Positions 51,507 to 59,057 of a stretch of 64,000 nt of DNA are shown one piece after another. The position numbers and the translations under genes were made by a program. How positions within the stretch are numbered: position 1 is the first letter of the stretch; each line of letters starts with the position of its first letter. Under the pieces are notes generated by a model. It was given only the letters and a program-made list of their open reading frames with translations, had not been told where the DNA came from and did no database searches. This DNA is from an uncultured Lachnospiraceae bacterium (GTDB lineage: Bacteria; Bacillota; Clostridia; Lachnospirales; Lachnospiraceae), in contig CAKRVA010000001.1 of assembly GCA_934408585.1 (NCBI GenBank), positions 124,001 to 188,000 of the forward strand. Direction: 5' to 3'.

Positions 51507-51803
51507 CTAAAATATCTTCGTAATATCCTGATACCGATTCACCACCCGGTAAATCTCTACATACTCATTCCCAATCTTATACAACACAACATAATTTCCA
51601 CAAATTGCATATTTATAATCCGTTTGAAAGCTAACCCTTTTTGTAAGGTCAGCTCCCATGTACGGAAATTGTTGTATATTCTCAATTTGAGCATACACCT
51701 CCTGAATGGTCTTTACTGCCATTTCTTCATTATCTTCAGCAATATACTCTTTTATGCTTTTCAAATCCTCTGCAACAATAGGGTTAATTCGCAATTTCAT
51801 CAT
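51507..51803 (-). CDS. RelE/ParE family toxin
   Basis: A 98-residue ParE/RelE-fold protein (MKLRINPIVAEDLKSIKEYIAEDN start, YAICGNYVVLYKIGNEYVEIYRVVNRYQDITKIF end). ParE toxins poison gyrase, RelE toxins cut mRNA in the ribosome; the C-terminal Arg-Tyr pattern fits ParE/YoeB-like types without deciding. It follows the Phd-type antitoxin gene with a 3-bp gap, and the HD-ATPase gene comes 54 bp later. Confidence 0.85.
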   Translation of the reverse strand: MMKLRINPIVAEDLKSIKEYIAEDNEEMAVKTIQEVYAQIENIQQFPYMGADLTKRVSFQTDYKYAICGNYVVLYKIGNEYVEIYRVVNRYQDITKIF

Positions 51804-51806
51804 AAA

Positions 51807-52055
51807 CTATACTCCGACAGATTTCTTTAATTCATCCAAACTCATCCAAGAGCTTTCCTCCTTAACTGCTTCTTCTGCCTCCTTCAACTTCATAAGCAGC
51901 TTCTTCTCCGCTTTTTCACGCTCGTAATCTTCAATATCCATAACTACAAACTTACCTCTTCCGTTCTTAGTTAAAAATACCGGCTCCCCAATCTGACAAT
52001 TTTTCAATACTTCATTATAGTTTCTTAAATCTGATACAGGTAATATATTTGGCAT
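51807..52055 (-). CDS. Phd/YefM family antitoxin
   Basis: An 82-residue antitoxin with the family N-terminus NILPVSDLRNYNEVLKNCQIGEPVFLTKNGRGKFVVMDIEDYE, a DNA-binding fold, and a charged C-terminal region for toxin neutralisation. The start at 52055 is chosen for AAAGGAAAT upstream. Its promoter region has a long palindrome (52114-52147), a likely site for autorepression by the antitoxin and toxin-antitoxin complex. Confidence 0.85.
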   Translation of the reverse strand: MPNILPVSDLRNYNEVLKNCQIGEPVFLTKNGRGKFVVMDIEDYEREKAEKKLLMKLKEAEEAVKEESSWMSLDELKKSVGV

Positions 52056-52113
52056 AAAATTAATTTCCTTTCTTTGATATAGTTTTTTCATCTTACATAT
52101 ATATTATACGAAA

Positions 52114-52147
52114 AAGCTGTAAAATTCAACGTAGAATTTTACAGCTT
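52114..52147. promoter_or_regulatory. 34-bp palindrome at the toxin-antitoxin promoter
   Basis: Perfect 14-bp arms AAGCTGTAAAATTC/GAATTTTACAGCTT around a 6-nt centre. On the minus strand it is followed by TTTTTCG and then TATAAT (52104-52109), so it could be an operator beside the antitoxin promoter, a terminator for anything upstream, or both. Confidence 0.65.
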
Positions 52148-52182
52148 CCGTATAAACGCTTAATCTCTATTTCTCTCTTCCC

Positions 52183-52226
52183 TTGTCGCTCACTCGTAGC
52201 TCACCTGTCGCTCACTTGTCGCTCAC
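52183..52226. repeat. Four tandem 11-bp repeats
   Basis: Consensus TTGTCGCTCAC, four units end to end (52183, 52194, 52205, 52216). Units 1 and 4 are identical, unit 3 differs at one base, and unit 2 at three. On the minus strand the unit reads GTGAGCGACAA. No gene spans them. Confidence 0.9.
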
Positions 52227-52273
52227 GTACGTCTGTGAACACCTATTTTCTCCCATGACATGAATATTCTGAC

Positions 52274-52308
52274 AATAAAAAAATCCCGGAAACATCATGT
52301 TTCCGGGA
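52274..52308 (-). terminator. Intrinsic terminator of gdhA
   Basis: Perfect 10-bp stem TCCCGGAAAC/GTTTCCGGGA with a 5-nt loop, then TTTTTTT on the minus strand, 15 bp past the stop. Confidence 0.92.
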
Positions 52309-52322
52309 CTTTTTATGAACTT

Positions 52323-53669
52323 CTATACAATACCCTGAGCAGTCATAGCATCTGCAACTTTTAAGAAGCCTGCGATGTTGGCACCTGCTACATAGTTGCC
52401 TTCCATGCCATACTTCTTAGCTGCATCATCCAGGTTATGGAAGATGTTTACCATGATGTTCTTAAGCTTGCTGTCAACTTCTTCGAAAGTCCAGCTTAAT
52501 CTTTCAGAGTTCTGGCTCATCTCTAATGCGGAAGTAGCAACACCACCTGCGTTGGATGCCTTACCAGGACAGAACAGTACGCCGTTCTCCTGGAGGTATT
52601 CAGTTGCTTCCATTGTAGTAGGCATGTTTGCACCTTCTGCTACTGCAAATACACCATTTGCAACAAGTGTCTTTGCGTCTTCCAGATTCAATTCGTTCTG
52701 TGTTGCACAAGGAAGAGCAATATCAACCTTGATAGACCACTGATTGGTTCCTTCTGCTTTCTTGTCATGATACTGAGCAGATGGTCTTGCAGCTGCATAT
52801 TCGGTAAGACGTGCACGTTTTACTTCCTTAATTTCCTTAAGTAAATCTACATCAATTCCTTCCGGATCATAAATCCATCCGGTAGAATCAGAACAGGTTA
52901 CCGGCTTAGCACCAAGCTGCTGTGCCTTCTGAATTGCATAGATTGCAACATTTCCTGCTCCGGAAACTGCAACAGTCTTGCCCTTGATGTCTTTTCCATT
53001 GCACTTTAACATTTCTTCTGTTAAATATAACAAACCATAACCGGTTGCTTCTGTTCTTGCAAGGGAACCACCATAAGTTAATCCCTTTCCGGTTAAAACG
53101 CCTTCATAAAGACCGGTAAGTCTCTTATACTGTCCATACATATATCCGATTTCTCTTGCTCCTGTACCAATATCACCAGCAGGAACATCGGTATCTGCTC
53201 CAATATATTTGTGAAGCTCTGTCATGAAGCTCTGGCAGAATGCCATTACTTCTCTGTCTGATTTTCCCTTAGGATCAAAATCAGAACCACCCTTACCACC
53301 ACCGATTGGAAGACCGGTAAGAGAATTTTTGAAAATCTGCTCAAATCCAAGGAATTTAATAATACCAAGGTTTACTGAAGGATGTAATCTTAAACCACCC
53401 TTGTATGGTCCAATTGCACTGTTGAACTGTACACGGTATGCATTATTTACCTGAACCTGTCCCTTATCATCTACCCAGGGAACTCTGAATAATAACTGTC
53501 TTTCCGGAGTAACAATTCTCTCTAATAAAGCATCCTTACGATATGCTTCTTCGTTTGCTTCAATAACAACTCTGAGAGATTCCAGAACTTCTTTTACAGC
53601 CTGATGAAATTCTGGCTGTGCTGGATTCTTTTCTACGACCATCTGATAGACTTCATCAACATATGACAT
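52323..53669 (-). CDS. gdhA: Glutamate dehydrogenase, NADP-type
   Basis: A 448-residue hexameric-type glutamate dehydrogenase that interconverts 2-oxoglutarate plus ammonia and glutamate. The substrate-binding segment PYKGGLRLHPSVNLG has the glycine-rich motif and lysine; the catalytic Lys is in GGGKGGSDFDPKG; the NAD(P) fold has VSGAGNVAIYAIQ. The small-subunit NADP-dependent class is indicated by length. The start at 53669 has GGAGG 8 bp upstream. Its promoter is at 53764-53792. Confidence 0.96.
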   Translation of the reverse strand: MSYVDEVYQMVVEKNPAQPEFHQAVKEVLESLRVVIEANEEAYRKDALLERIVTPERQLLFRVPWVDDKGQVQVNNAYRVQFNSAIGPYKGGLRLHPSVNLGIIKFLGFEQIFKNSLTGLPIGGGKGGSDFDPKGKSDREVMAFCQSFMTELHKYIGADTDVPAGDIGTGAREIGYMYGQYKRLTGLYEGVLTGKGLTYGGSLARTEATGYGLLYLTEEMLKCNGKDIKGKTVAVSGAGNVAIYAIQKAQQLGAKPVTCSDSTGWIYDPEGIDVDLLKEIKEVKRARLTEYAAARPSAQYHDKKAEGTNQWSIKVDIALPCATQNELNLEDAKTLVANGVFAVAEGANMPTTMEATEYLQENGVLFCPGKASNAGGVATSALEMSQNSERLSWTFEEVDSKLKNIMVNIFHNLDDAAKKYGMEGNYVAGANIAGFLKVADAMTAQGIV

Positions 53670-53712
53670 TTTCATGTCCTCCTTTAAAAAGTATTCTTGT
53701 GGCACGGTATTC

Positions 53713-53722
53713 TTGTATACAA
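53713..53722. repeat. Short palindrome in the gdhA leader
   Basis: TTGTATACAA, with a partial copy (TTGTATAGAG) about 15 bp closer to the promoter. A candidate binding site downstream of the transcription start. Confidence 0.4.
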
Positions 53723-53763
53723 TTCAAATAACACTCTATACAAAAAACCAAATCTGTTGATTA

Positions 53764-53792
53764 TTATATATCAGTTTTTTTTGCTTGACAAG
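53764..53792 (-). promoter_or_regulatory. Sigma-A-type promoter of gdhA
   Basis: TTGTCA (53787-53792), 17-bp spacer and a perfect TATAAT (53764-53769) on the minus strand. The -10 is about 94 bp upstream of the ATG, leaving a long leader. Confidence 0.8.
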
Positions 53793-53811
53793 TATTTTTG
53801 CATACATTTTT

Positions 53812-54243
53812 TTATAAATATTCTTTTAGCTTTTCAATGCTTTTCTCTTCAAAGTCCATCAGTTCTTTTGCTATTTCCACAGACATTTTTCCTGCATTTT
53901 CACAATGATTCATAATCTTCCACATATCCGTCAATCCTCGGTTTGTCCCCTGAATCAGAAGTTCTGCGATATGGCTGGTACTGGAGTTCATCATGGTATT
54001 TGCTTTGATGGCGCCTTTCAGCATCATCTCCTGATAACCTGTTTCCCGGTAGCTTTCTGCTTTTCCCTTCAACAATTCATCGGTTGCCTTATTATAAATA
54101 TCCGCATACCGCATACTGTCCCTTGTTACCTGGGCAGATAAGGTATCATCATAAATTTTATTGTTAATCGTTTCAATTGCCTGCATTGCCATCTGTGTAT
54201 TTTTTTGTACTTCGCGCAGCACCTGCCTGTCATCGCTCTTCAT
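53812..54243 (-). CDS. Conserved hypothetical helical protein
   Basis: A 143-residue, almost wholly helical protein (KSDDRQVLREVQKNTQMAMQAIETINNKIYDDTL start, KELMDFEEKSIEKLKEYL end), with no membrane segment or known motif. The start at 54243 is supported by GGAGGG 6 bp upstream; in-frame codons beyond it come from the terminator-containing gap. It is monocistronic-looking, between the gdhA promoter and the terminator of the Gfo/Idh gene. I do not know its function. Confidence 0.75.
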   Translation of the reverse strand: MKSDDRQVLREVQKNTQMAMQAIETINNKIYDDTLSAQVTRDSMRYADIYNKATDELLKGKAESYRETGYQEMMLKGAIKANTMMNSSTSHIAELLIQGTNRGLTDMWKIMNHCENAGKMSVEIAKELMDFEEKSIEKLKEYL

Positions 54244-54288
54244 TTTATACCCTCCAATCTCCATACATCTCTTATTCCATAAATTGTT

Positions 54289-54325
54289 CAAAAAAAATAC
54301 AGAGTGAAAATCTTCACTCTGTATT
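54289..54325 (-). terminator. Intrinsic terminator of the Gfo/Idh gene
   Basis: Perfect 13-bp stem AATACAGAGTGAA/TTCACTCTGTATT with a 4-nt loop, followed by TTTTTTT on the minus strand. Confidence 0.92.
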
Positions 54326-54355
54326 ATACTATCCATAAAATTGTTTTTTATTCGA

Positions 54356-55483
54356 TTATGCTTCGTCCTGTGTCTGTTCTGTATCCAGCATCTCTTCTGC
54401 AGGTTCTTCCACTACTTCTATTTCTGCCACAGATTCTACTATTTCTGCTGCTTCCTCTGTGTCTGTTTTTGCTTCCACTTCCGGAACCGGTACTTCGCAG
54501 GCACTTTCGCATGGATATTTCATATTCCATTGTCCCCGGATGGTATCCATAATTCGCATTACGCGTAACGTTTCACTGTGCGGCATTTGTACACATTCGA
54601 TTTCTTTATTCTGAATAGCGTCGATACATGCTTGTACTTCATATTCATATCCGGAAATCTGTTTAGGACATTTATAAGTTGCCATGCATGTATAATTTTT
54701 GTCGTATACAGAAACGCTTTCAAAATTATTGATATTCTCAACTACAACAAAACCTGTTGTACCATAAATGACTCCCTTACGGTCACTTAATGACACCATG
54801 GAACTGTTCAGATTAGCAACCTTACCATCATAAAACTGTATGGAAACCGCATTCTGCTCATCCACACCCGTTTCCGTAAATGTTGCGCTGGAAAAAATAT
54901 TGCTGATATTATTTCCAAAAATCATTAATGCAAAATTAATCGTATATACTCCCAGGTCAAGAAGTGTACCACCCCCCAGTGAAAGATTTGTCATACGTTC
55001 TTTTCCGCTAATGGCATATCCGAGATTCGCTGTCAGTGTTCTTGGTTCCCCAATTGCTCCACTTCCAATGACTTCACGTATTGTTGTAAGCATAGGCATA
55101 TAGCGTGTCCACATTGCCTCTGCAAGTAATACCTGCTTTTCCTGTGCCAGACGGACAAGCTCCTCTGCCTGTGCAGCATTTAATGTAAATGCTTTTTCGC
55201 AAAGAACCGGTTTCCCTGCCTCAAGACAAAGCTTAACGTTTGCATAATGCTCTGAATGTGGCGTTGCAACGTAAATCAAATCTACCTTTTTATCAGAAAC
55301 CAACTCTTCATAGGAGCCATATGCTTTTTTGCATCCATATTTTCCTGCAAAAATATCTGCACGAACCTTTTGTCTGGATGCGACAGCATAAACTCTCACA
55401 TTTTTCATCTTACTGATGGTTTTTGCCATAACACCTGCAATATTGCCGGTTCCTATGATTCCAACATTAAAATCTCCAAACAT
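54356..55483 (-). CDS. Gfo/Idh/MocA family oxidoreductase with acidic C-terminal tail
   Basis: A 375-residue NAD(P)-dependent sugar/inositol-type dehydrogenase. The Rossmann GIIGTGNIAGVMA is at residues 9-21, and EKAFTLNAAQA marks the conserved E-K-P/A catalytic-lysine step, followed by LGGGTLLDLGVYTINFA in the C-terminal domain. The last 50 residues are an acidic tail of Glu, Val and Ala that is not part of the usual enzyme (normal length about 325). Substrate unknown. It lies 8 bp after the SH3-protein gene. Confidence 0.85.
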   Translation of the reverse strand: MFGDFNVGIIGTGNIAGVMAKTISKMKNVRVYAVASRQKVRADIFAGKYGCKKAYGSYEELVSDKKVDLIYVATPHSEHYANVKLCLEAGKPVLCEKAFTLNAAQAEELVRLAQEKQVLLAEAMWTRYMPMLTTIREVIGSGAIGEPRTLTANLGYAISGKERMTNLSLGGGTLLDLGVYTINFALMIFGNNISNIFSSATFTETGVDEQNAVSIQFYDGKVANLNSSMVSLSDRKGVIYGTTGFVVVENINNFESVSVYDKNYTCMATYKCPKQISGYEYEVQACIDAIQNKEIECVQMPHSETLRVMRIMDTIRGQWNMKYPCESACEVPVPEVEAKTDTEEAAEIVESVAEIEVVEEPAEEMLDTEQTQDEA

Positions 55484-55491
55484 ATTCTCTC

Positions 55492-56781
55492 TTACTCCAA
55501 AAACTCTGTTTTGATATAAGCGTCTTTACCTTTGTATTTTATTTTGGACCAGCCATCTGCCTGTTCCATAACAAGCTCAAATGTATCACCCTTGTATGCA
55601 TTTCCAAGGATTTCGGAATCAGTGCTTGCACTCTTACGAATTCGAACACTTTCTTTGGCTTTTACCTTATCTCCAGCCGTTTTACCGGTTGATGCTACGG
55701 ATGTAGTTTCCTCCGTTGCATTTGTATCTGTGTTTTCTTCCTGTGTCTCTTCGTTTTCTACCGGCACGGTTTCTTCCGATACTACTTCCAGAAACTCACT
55801 CTTAATATAGGCATCTTTTCCATCATAAGAAACCTTGCTCCAACCGTTTTCTTTCTGCTCTAAAACGGTAAATTCCTGTCCAACCTGTGCTTTTCCAACC
55901 TTTTCAGCCTGCTCACTGTCAGAGGTACGGATGTTTACTACATCTGTTGCTTTTGCAAGAATTGTTGTCTGCGTAGGTGTTTCCTCTTCTACGGTCTCTT
56001 CCTGTGGTTGTTCTTCTTCTGCCGGCTGTTCTGCATTTGCAAGAATTTCACCAACGTCTTCGTTGATTTTTTCTTTCAGATAAGCAACAAACTCGCTCAG
56101 CTCTTCATCCTCTGCAAGAAGGTCATTATAAGCAACTACCACCTTGTTATTCAAATCCACTACATCATCCTGAAGTGTTACTTCCTTAATGTAGTTATAA
56201 ATTTCATCATCATACGTTCCGTCATTGATAAAATAATTTCCGTTTTCATCCTGTGCAATATAATACGTCTGCATACCTGCAATCGTCTTATCCACATCAT
56301 AGAACTTTACTTCGGAACAAACATATGCAACATAACTGTTTTCGGTAAGTCCCGGTTTCGTGTAAACATTCAGTTCCGGATATGACTCAATATATTTACT
56401 CAGTTCCTCAACACGGATTTTTTCTATATCATTTAAATACGTATTCAATTTTGAAATGGTTTCCATATCGCCGGCTGCCTGTGCATCATAATAAGCTCTC
56501 ACAACATTATTGACTTCGGGATATGCATTTTCTTCCAGTTCAAATTCCGGTGCTTCAACACTTGCTTCTTCCTGGTTCTGGGCTGCTACTGCTGCGGCTG
56601 CTTCTGCTTCCTTTTCCAGCGCCTCCTTTTTGTTTGCATTAATCGCTATAAATACGGTGATAAGAACGCATACAATAAGGACACCTGGCATTACGATTTT
56701 TCTGTGGTCTAAAATCCAGTCTTTCGCTGTAAGAATTTTATCTTTCAGCTTCTGCATTTTGTCCTGACTTGTCTGATTCAT
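55492..56781 (-). CDS. Membrane protein with two bacterial SH3 domains
   Basis: A 429-residue protein: short cytoplasmic N-terminus, one transmembrane helix (about 29-48, IVMPGVLIVCVLITVFIAI), an extracellular domain with coiled/acidic segments (about 60-250), then two SH3b repeats separated by an acidic linker. Both repeats have the VxxRxSxSxxSxxxGxxxxGxxxxV pattern, ending YIKSEFLE and YIKTEFLE. SH3b domains usually bind cell-wall peptides. A wall-sensing or wall-binding role is inferred; there is no catalytic domain. Confidence 0.8.
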   Translation of the reverse strand: MNQTSQDKMQKLKDKILTAKDWILDHRKIVMPGVLIVCVLITVFIAINANKKEALEKEAEAAAAVAAQNQEEASVEAPEFELEENAYPEVNNVVRAYYDAQAAGDMETISKLNTYLNDIEKIRVEELSKYIESYPELNVYTKPGLTENSYVAYVCSEVKFYDVDKTIAGMQTYYIAQDENGNYFINDGTYDDEIYNYIKEVTLQDDVVDLNNKVVVAYNDLLAEDEELSEFVAYLKEKINEDVGEILANAEQPAEEEQPQEETVEEETPTQTTILAKATDVVNIRTSDSEQAEKVGKAQVGQEFTVLEQKENGWSKVSYDGKDAYIKSEFLEVVSEETVPVENEETQEENTDTNATEETTSVASTGKTAGDKVKAKESVRIRKSASTDSEILGNAYKGDTFELVMEQADGWSKIKYKGKDAYIKTEFLE

Positions 56782-56803
56782 AAAAACCTTCCTTTACTAA
56801 TAA

Positions 56804-56925
56804 TCAAAGTGATGTAAATGCACCCGACAGGAATCGAACCTGCATTAAAGGCGTCGGAGGCCTCCGTTCTATCCGTTAGACTACGGGTGCAAATGATTTA
56901 TTACAAAATTGTTACATCACTTTGA
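56804..56925. repeat. 14-bp inverted repeats flanking the tRNA gene
   Basis: TCAAAGTGATGTAA (56804-56817) and TTACATCACTTTGA (56912-56925) are perfect complements enclosing tRNA-Arg. In RNA they would bring the two ends of the precursor together. Confidence 0.85.
56819..56890 (-). tRNA. tRNA-Arg (anticodon CCG)
   Basis: A 72-nt cloverleaf on the minus strand. The 7-bp acceptor GCACCCG/CGGGTGC has discriminator A, the anticodon stem is GAGGC/GCCTT with loop CTCCGAC (anticodon CCG, reading CGG), and the T arm is GCAGG-TTCGATT-CCTGT. The D stem has one mismatch. CCA is not encoded. It lies between the SH3 gene and the DUF5688 gene with its own promoter. Confidence 0.92.
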
Positions 56926-56927
56926 CT

Positions 56928-56956
56928 ATATTATCATAAGACTTAGAAATTGTCTA
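56928..56956 (-). promoter_or_regulatory. Probable promoter of tRNA-Arg
   Basis: TAGACA (56951-56956), 17-bp spacer and TAATAT (56928-56933) on the minus strand. The -35 overlaps the last codons of the DUF5688 gene. Confidence 0.6.
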
Positions 56957-57833
56957 GTAAATAAAGTGACTCTTCCTTTTTATTATAAAAATATACAGAA
57001 TCTGCCAGAAACTCTTCTTCGGTCACATCACTGCGGTTAATTTCCATCACTACCCGTAAAAGGACTTCTTTTTTTACATCTTTCCGCTCCGGCACAAGAA
57101 TAATTTCATGAACAGAGCTGGGCAGTACATAAAGGTTACTTTCCAATAATCTTGCAAACGATTTCAGTTCTCCCGGATACAGCATACATGCGGCTCCAAA
57201 CAGCTTTTGTGAATTTGTCAGCACGAACATGGGAACTGTTTCCTGCAAAAGGTCATCCTGGTACAAGTCCTTCATAAGTTCTTCCATACTGTCAATCCTG
57301 GATGGCAGAAGCTCCGGTGTGTTTTCATAAGCAGTTTCATACAATTCTTCTTCGGTAATTTTCCATACCTTCATATGACTGTCCTTGATTAGTATGGTTG
57401 CCCTTCCGTCAAACGCCTCGTCCGGAAGGAGATAAAAATACACCATAGACAAATTAAAAAACTCCCGGTGCGGAGTCTCTTTTAAAAGCTCCTTATTTCT
57501 TTCGGTATTAATCAGTTTATATGCCACATGCTTTCTTGCTTTTCGAAAGTCGGTAAATGCAGACATGTCAACAGATTCTGACATTTCTGCGTCTTTCATA
57601 CGCTGATACACCATCTCCGCAATCTGTTCGCATTCCTCTTCCGTTATGTTTTCTTTATAGTATTCGTTCATATAAATTGTCGGAAACGAATTTATATTTT
57701 CTTTTTTTGCAACAATTCCGGTTCGCTCAATTCCATTGTTTTTTGTAACACTTTGTGAAAAAATCTCGTAGCCTTCTCCAAATTTTTGCTGAACGCTTTG
57801 AATAATAAGATTTAAAAATGATGTGAATTCCAT
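56943..57833 (-). CDS. DUF5688 family protein
   Basis: A 296-residue soluble protein with the DUF5688 pattern: FQQSVQQKFGEGYEIFSQSVTKNNGIERTGI-like N-terminus, EYY near residue 60 and REFFNLSMVYFYLLP in the centre, as seen in several Lachnospiraceae paralogues. No catalytic motif is evident. The start at 57833 has AAAGGAAAA 10 bp upstream. Function is unknown. The tRNA promoter overlaps its 3' end. Confidence 0.75.
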   Translation of the reverse strand: MEFTSFLNLIIQSVQQKFGEGYEIFSQSVTKNNGIERTGIVAKKENINSFPTIYMNEYYKENITEEECEQIAEMVYQRMKDAEMSESVDMSAFTDFRKARKHVAYKLINTERNKELLKETPHREFFNLSMVYFYLLPDEAFDGRATILIKDSHMKVWKITEEELYETAYENTPELLPSRIDSMEELMKDLYQDDLLQETVPMFVLTNSQKLFGAACMLYPGELKSFARLLESNLYVLPSSVHEIILVPERKDVKKEVLLRVVMEINRSDVTEEEFLADSVYFYNKKEESLYLLDNF

Positions 57834-57915
57834 AGATATGTTTTCCTTTCTTTGAAACAACTGTTGATGTTATCGTAACAAAGAAGTCCGCATCCTCTTA
57901 TCGTACTTTGTAAAT

Positions 57916-57950
57916 CAAAAAGAGACAACGATGTTATTATCGCTGTCTCT
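57916..57950 (-). terminator. Intrinsic terminator of efp
   Basis: 12-bp stem with one G-T pair (AGAGACAGCGAT with ATCGTTGTCTCT), 6-nt loop and TTTTT on the minus strand. Confidence 0.88.
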
Positions 57951-57991
57951 AAGCTTGTCCTATTGATTAATGTTACATATCTTAAGACTGA

Positions 57992-58549
57992 TTAAACACG
58001 GGAAAGATATTCGCCTGTTCTTGTATCAATCTTAATTACATCATGCATTTCAACAAAAAGAGGTACGTTTACGGAAGCTCCGGTCTCTACGGTTGCCGGC
58101 TTTGTTGCTCCTGTTGCTGTATCACCCTTGAATCCGGGCTCTGTATCAATAATCTCAAGTTCTACGAACAATGGCGGTTCAATTGCAAATACATTGCCAT
58201 TATGAGAACAAACCTTAACCATCTCGTTCTCTTTTACAAACTTAAGAGCATCTCCAACAGTTTCCTGATTTAATGCAATCTGATCATATGTTTCAACATC
58301 CATAAAGTTATACAGATCACCATCTGAATATAAGTACTGCATATCTTTTCTATCAATACGTGCCTGTGGACACTTCTCAGTAGGTCTGAAAGTTTTTTCC
58401 ACTACGCCGCCACTCTTGATGTTTTTCAGCTTGGTTCTAACAAAAGCTGCTCCTTTACCAGGTTTAACATGCTGAAACTCGATAATCTGGTAAACATTGT
58501 TATCCAGCTCAATAGTAATACCATTTCTGAAATCACCTGCAGAAATCAT
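57992..58549 (-). CDS. efp: Elongation factor P
   Basis: A 185-residue EF-P, which rescues ribosomes stalled on polyproline. The modifiable lysine is in HVKPGKGAAF near residue 32; the three beta-barrel domains are complete and the C-terminus IDTRTGEYLSR is standard. The protein follows the shikimate genes on the same strand, with 67 bp to aroQ, an arrangement often seen in Clostridia. AGGAGG precedes the start. Confidence 0.97.
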   Translation of the reverse strand: MISAGDFRNGITIELDNNVYQIIEFQHVKPGKGAAFVRTKLKNIKSGGVVEKTFRPTEKCPQARIDRKDMQYLYSDGDLYNFMDVETYDQIALNQETVGDALKFVKENEMVKVCSHNGNVFAIEPPLFVELEIIDTEPGFKGDTATGATKPATVETGASVNVPLFVEMHDVIKIDTRTGEYLSRV

Positions 58550-58616
58550 AAAAATATTCCTCCTAAAATTTTCACGTTATAATTCTTTTACAGTTTAATA
58601 TAAAAAAACAGATTTT

Positions 58617-59057
58617 TCAACCCTTTCTTATGAGATTCAGAACTTTTTCCATTGCTTCGAGGTATCCTTCCAGTCCGTGACCATAAATCTGTTCGTTGCA
58701 GACCGGTGCCGTAACGGATATTTTTCGGAACTCTTCGCGACTCGTTATATCTGAAATATGAATCTCTATTTTAGGCATGGAAACACTTGCAAGTGCATCC
58801 CGGATGGCATAGCTGTAATGTGTAAATGCGCCCGGATTAATTACAATTCCTTCGGTTCCGTCAAAATAGGCATCCTGGATTCGGTCGATGATTGCTCCCT
58901 CATGATTGCTCTGAAAAACCTCTGTCTGAATCTGGAGCTGTTCCCCTTTTTCAGCAATCATTTGAAGCAAATCATCATACGTCTTTACTCCATAAATCCC
59001 TTTTTCACGAATTCCCAAAAAGTTCAGATTTGGTCCGTTAATAATCAAAATTTTCAT
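58617..59057 (-). CDS. aroQ: 3-dehydroquinate dehydratase, type II
   Basis: A 146-residue type II dehydroquinase converting 3-dehydroquinate to 3-dehydroshikimate. Signature INGPNLNFLGIREKGIYG at the N-terminus with the active-site arginine and tyrosine, NPGAFTHYS and the catalytic histidine in YGHGLEGY. Its first codons overlap aroK by 4 bp. Confidence 0.93.
   Translation of the reverse strand: MKILIINGPNLNFLGIREKGIYGVKTYDDLLQMIAEKGEQLQIQTEVFQSNHEGAIIDRIQDAYFDGTEGIVINPGAFTHYSYAIRDALASVSMPKIEIHISDITSREEFRKISVTAPVCNEQIYGHGLEGYLEAMEKVLNLIRKG

Noticed and set aside
52183..52226. CRISPR-like array
   Set aside because: The units are 11 bp and directly adjacent, with no spacers and no cas genes.
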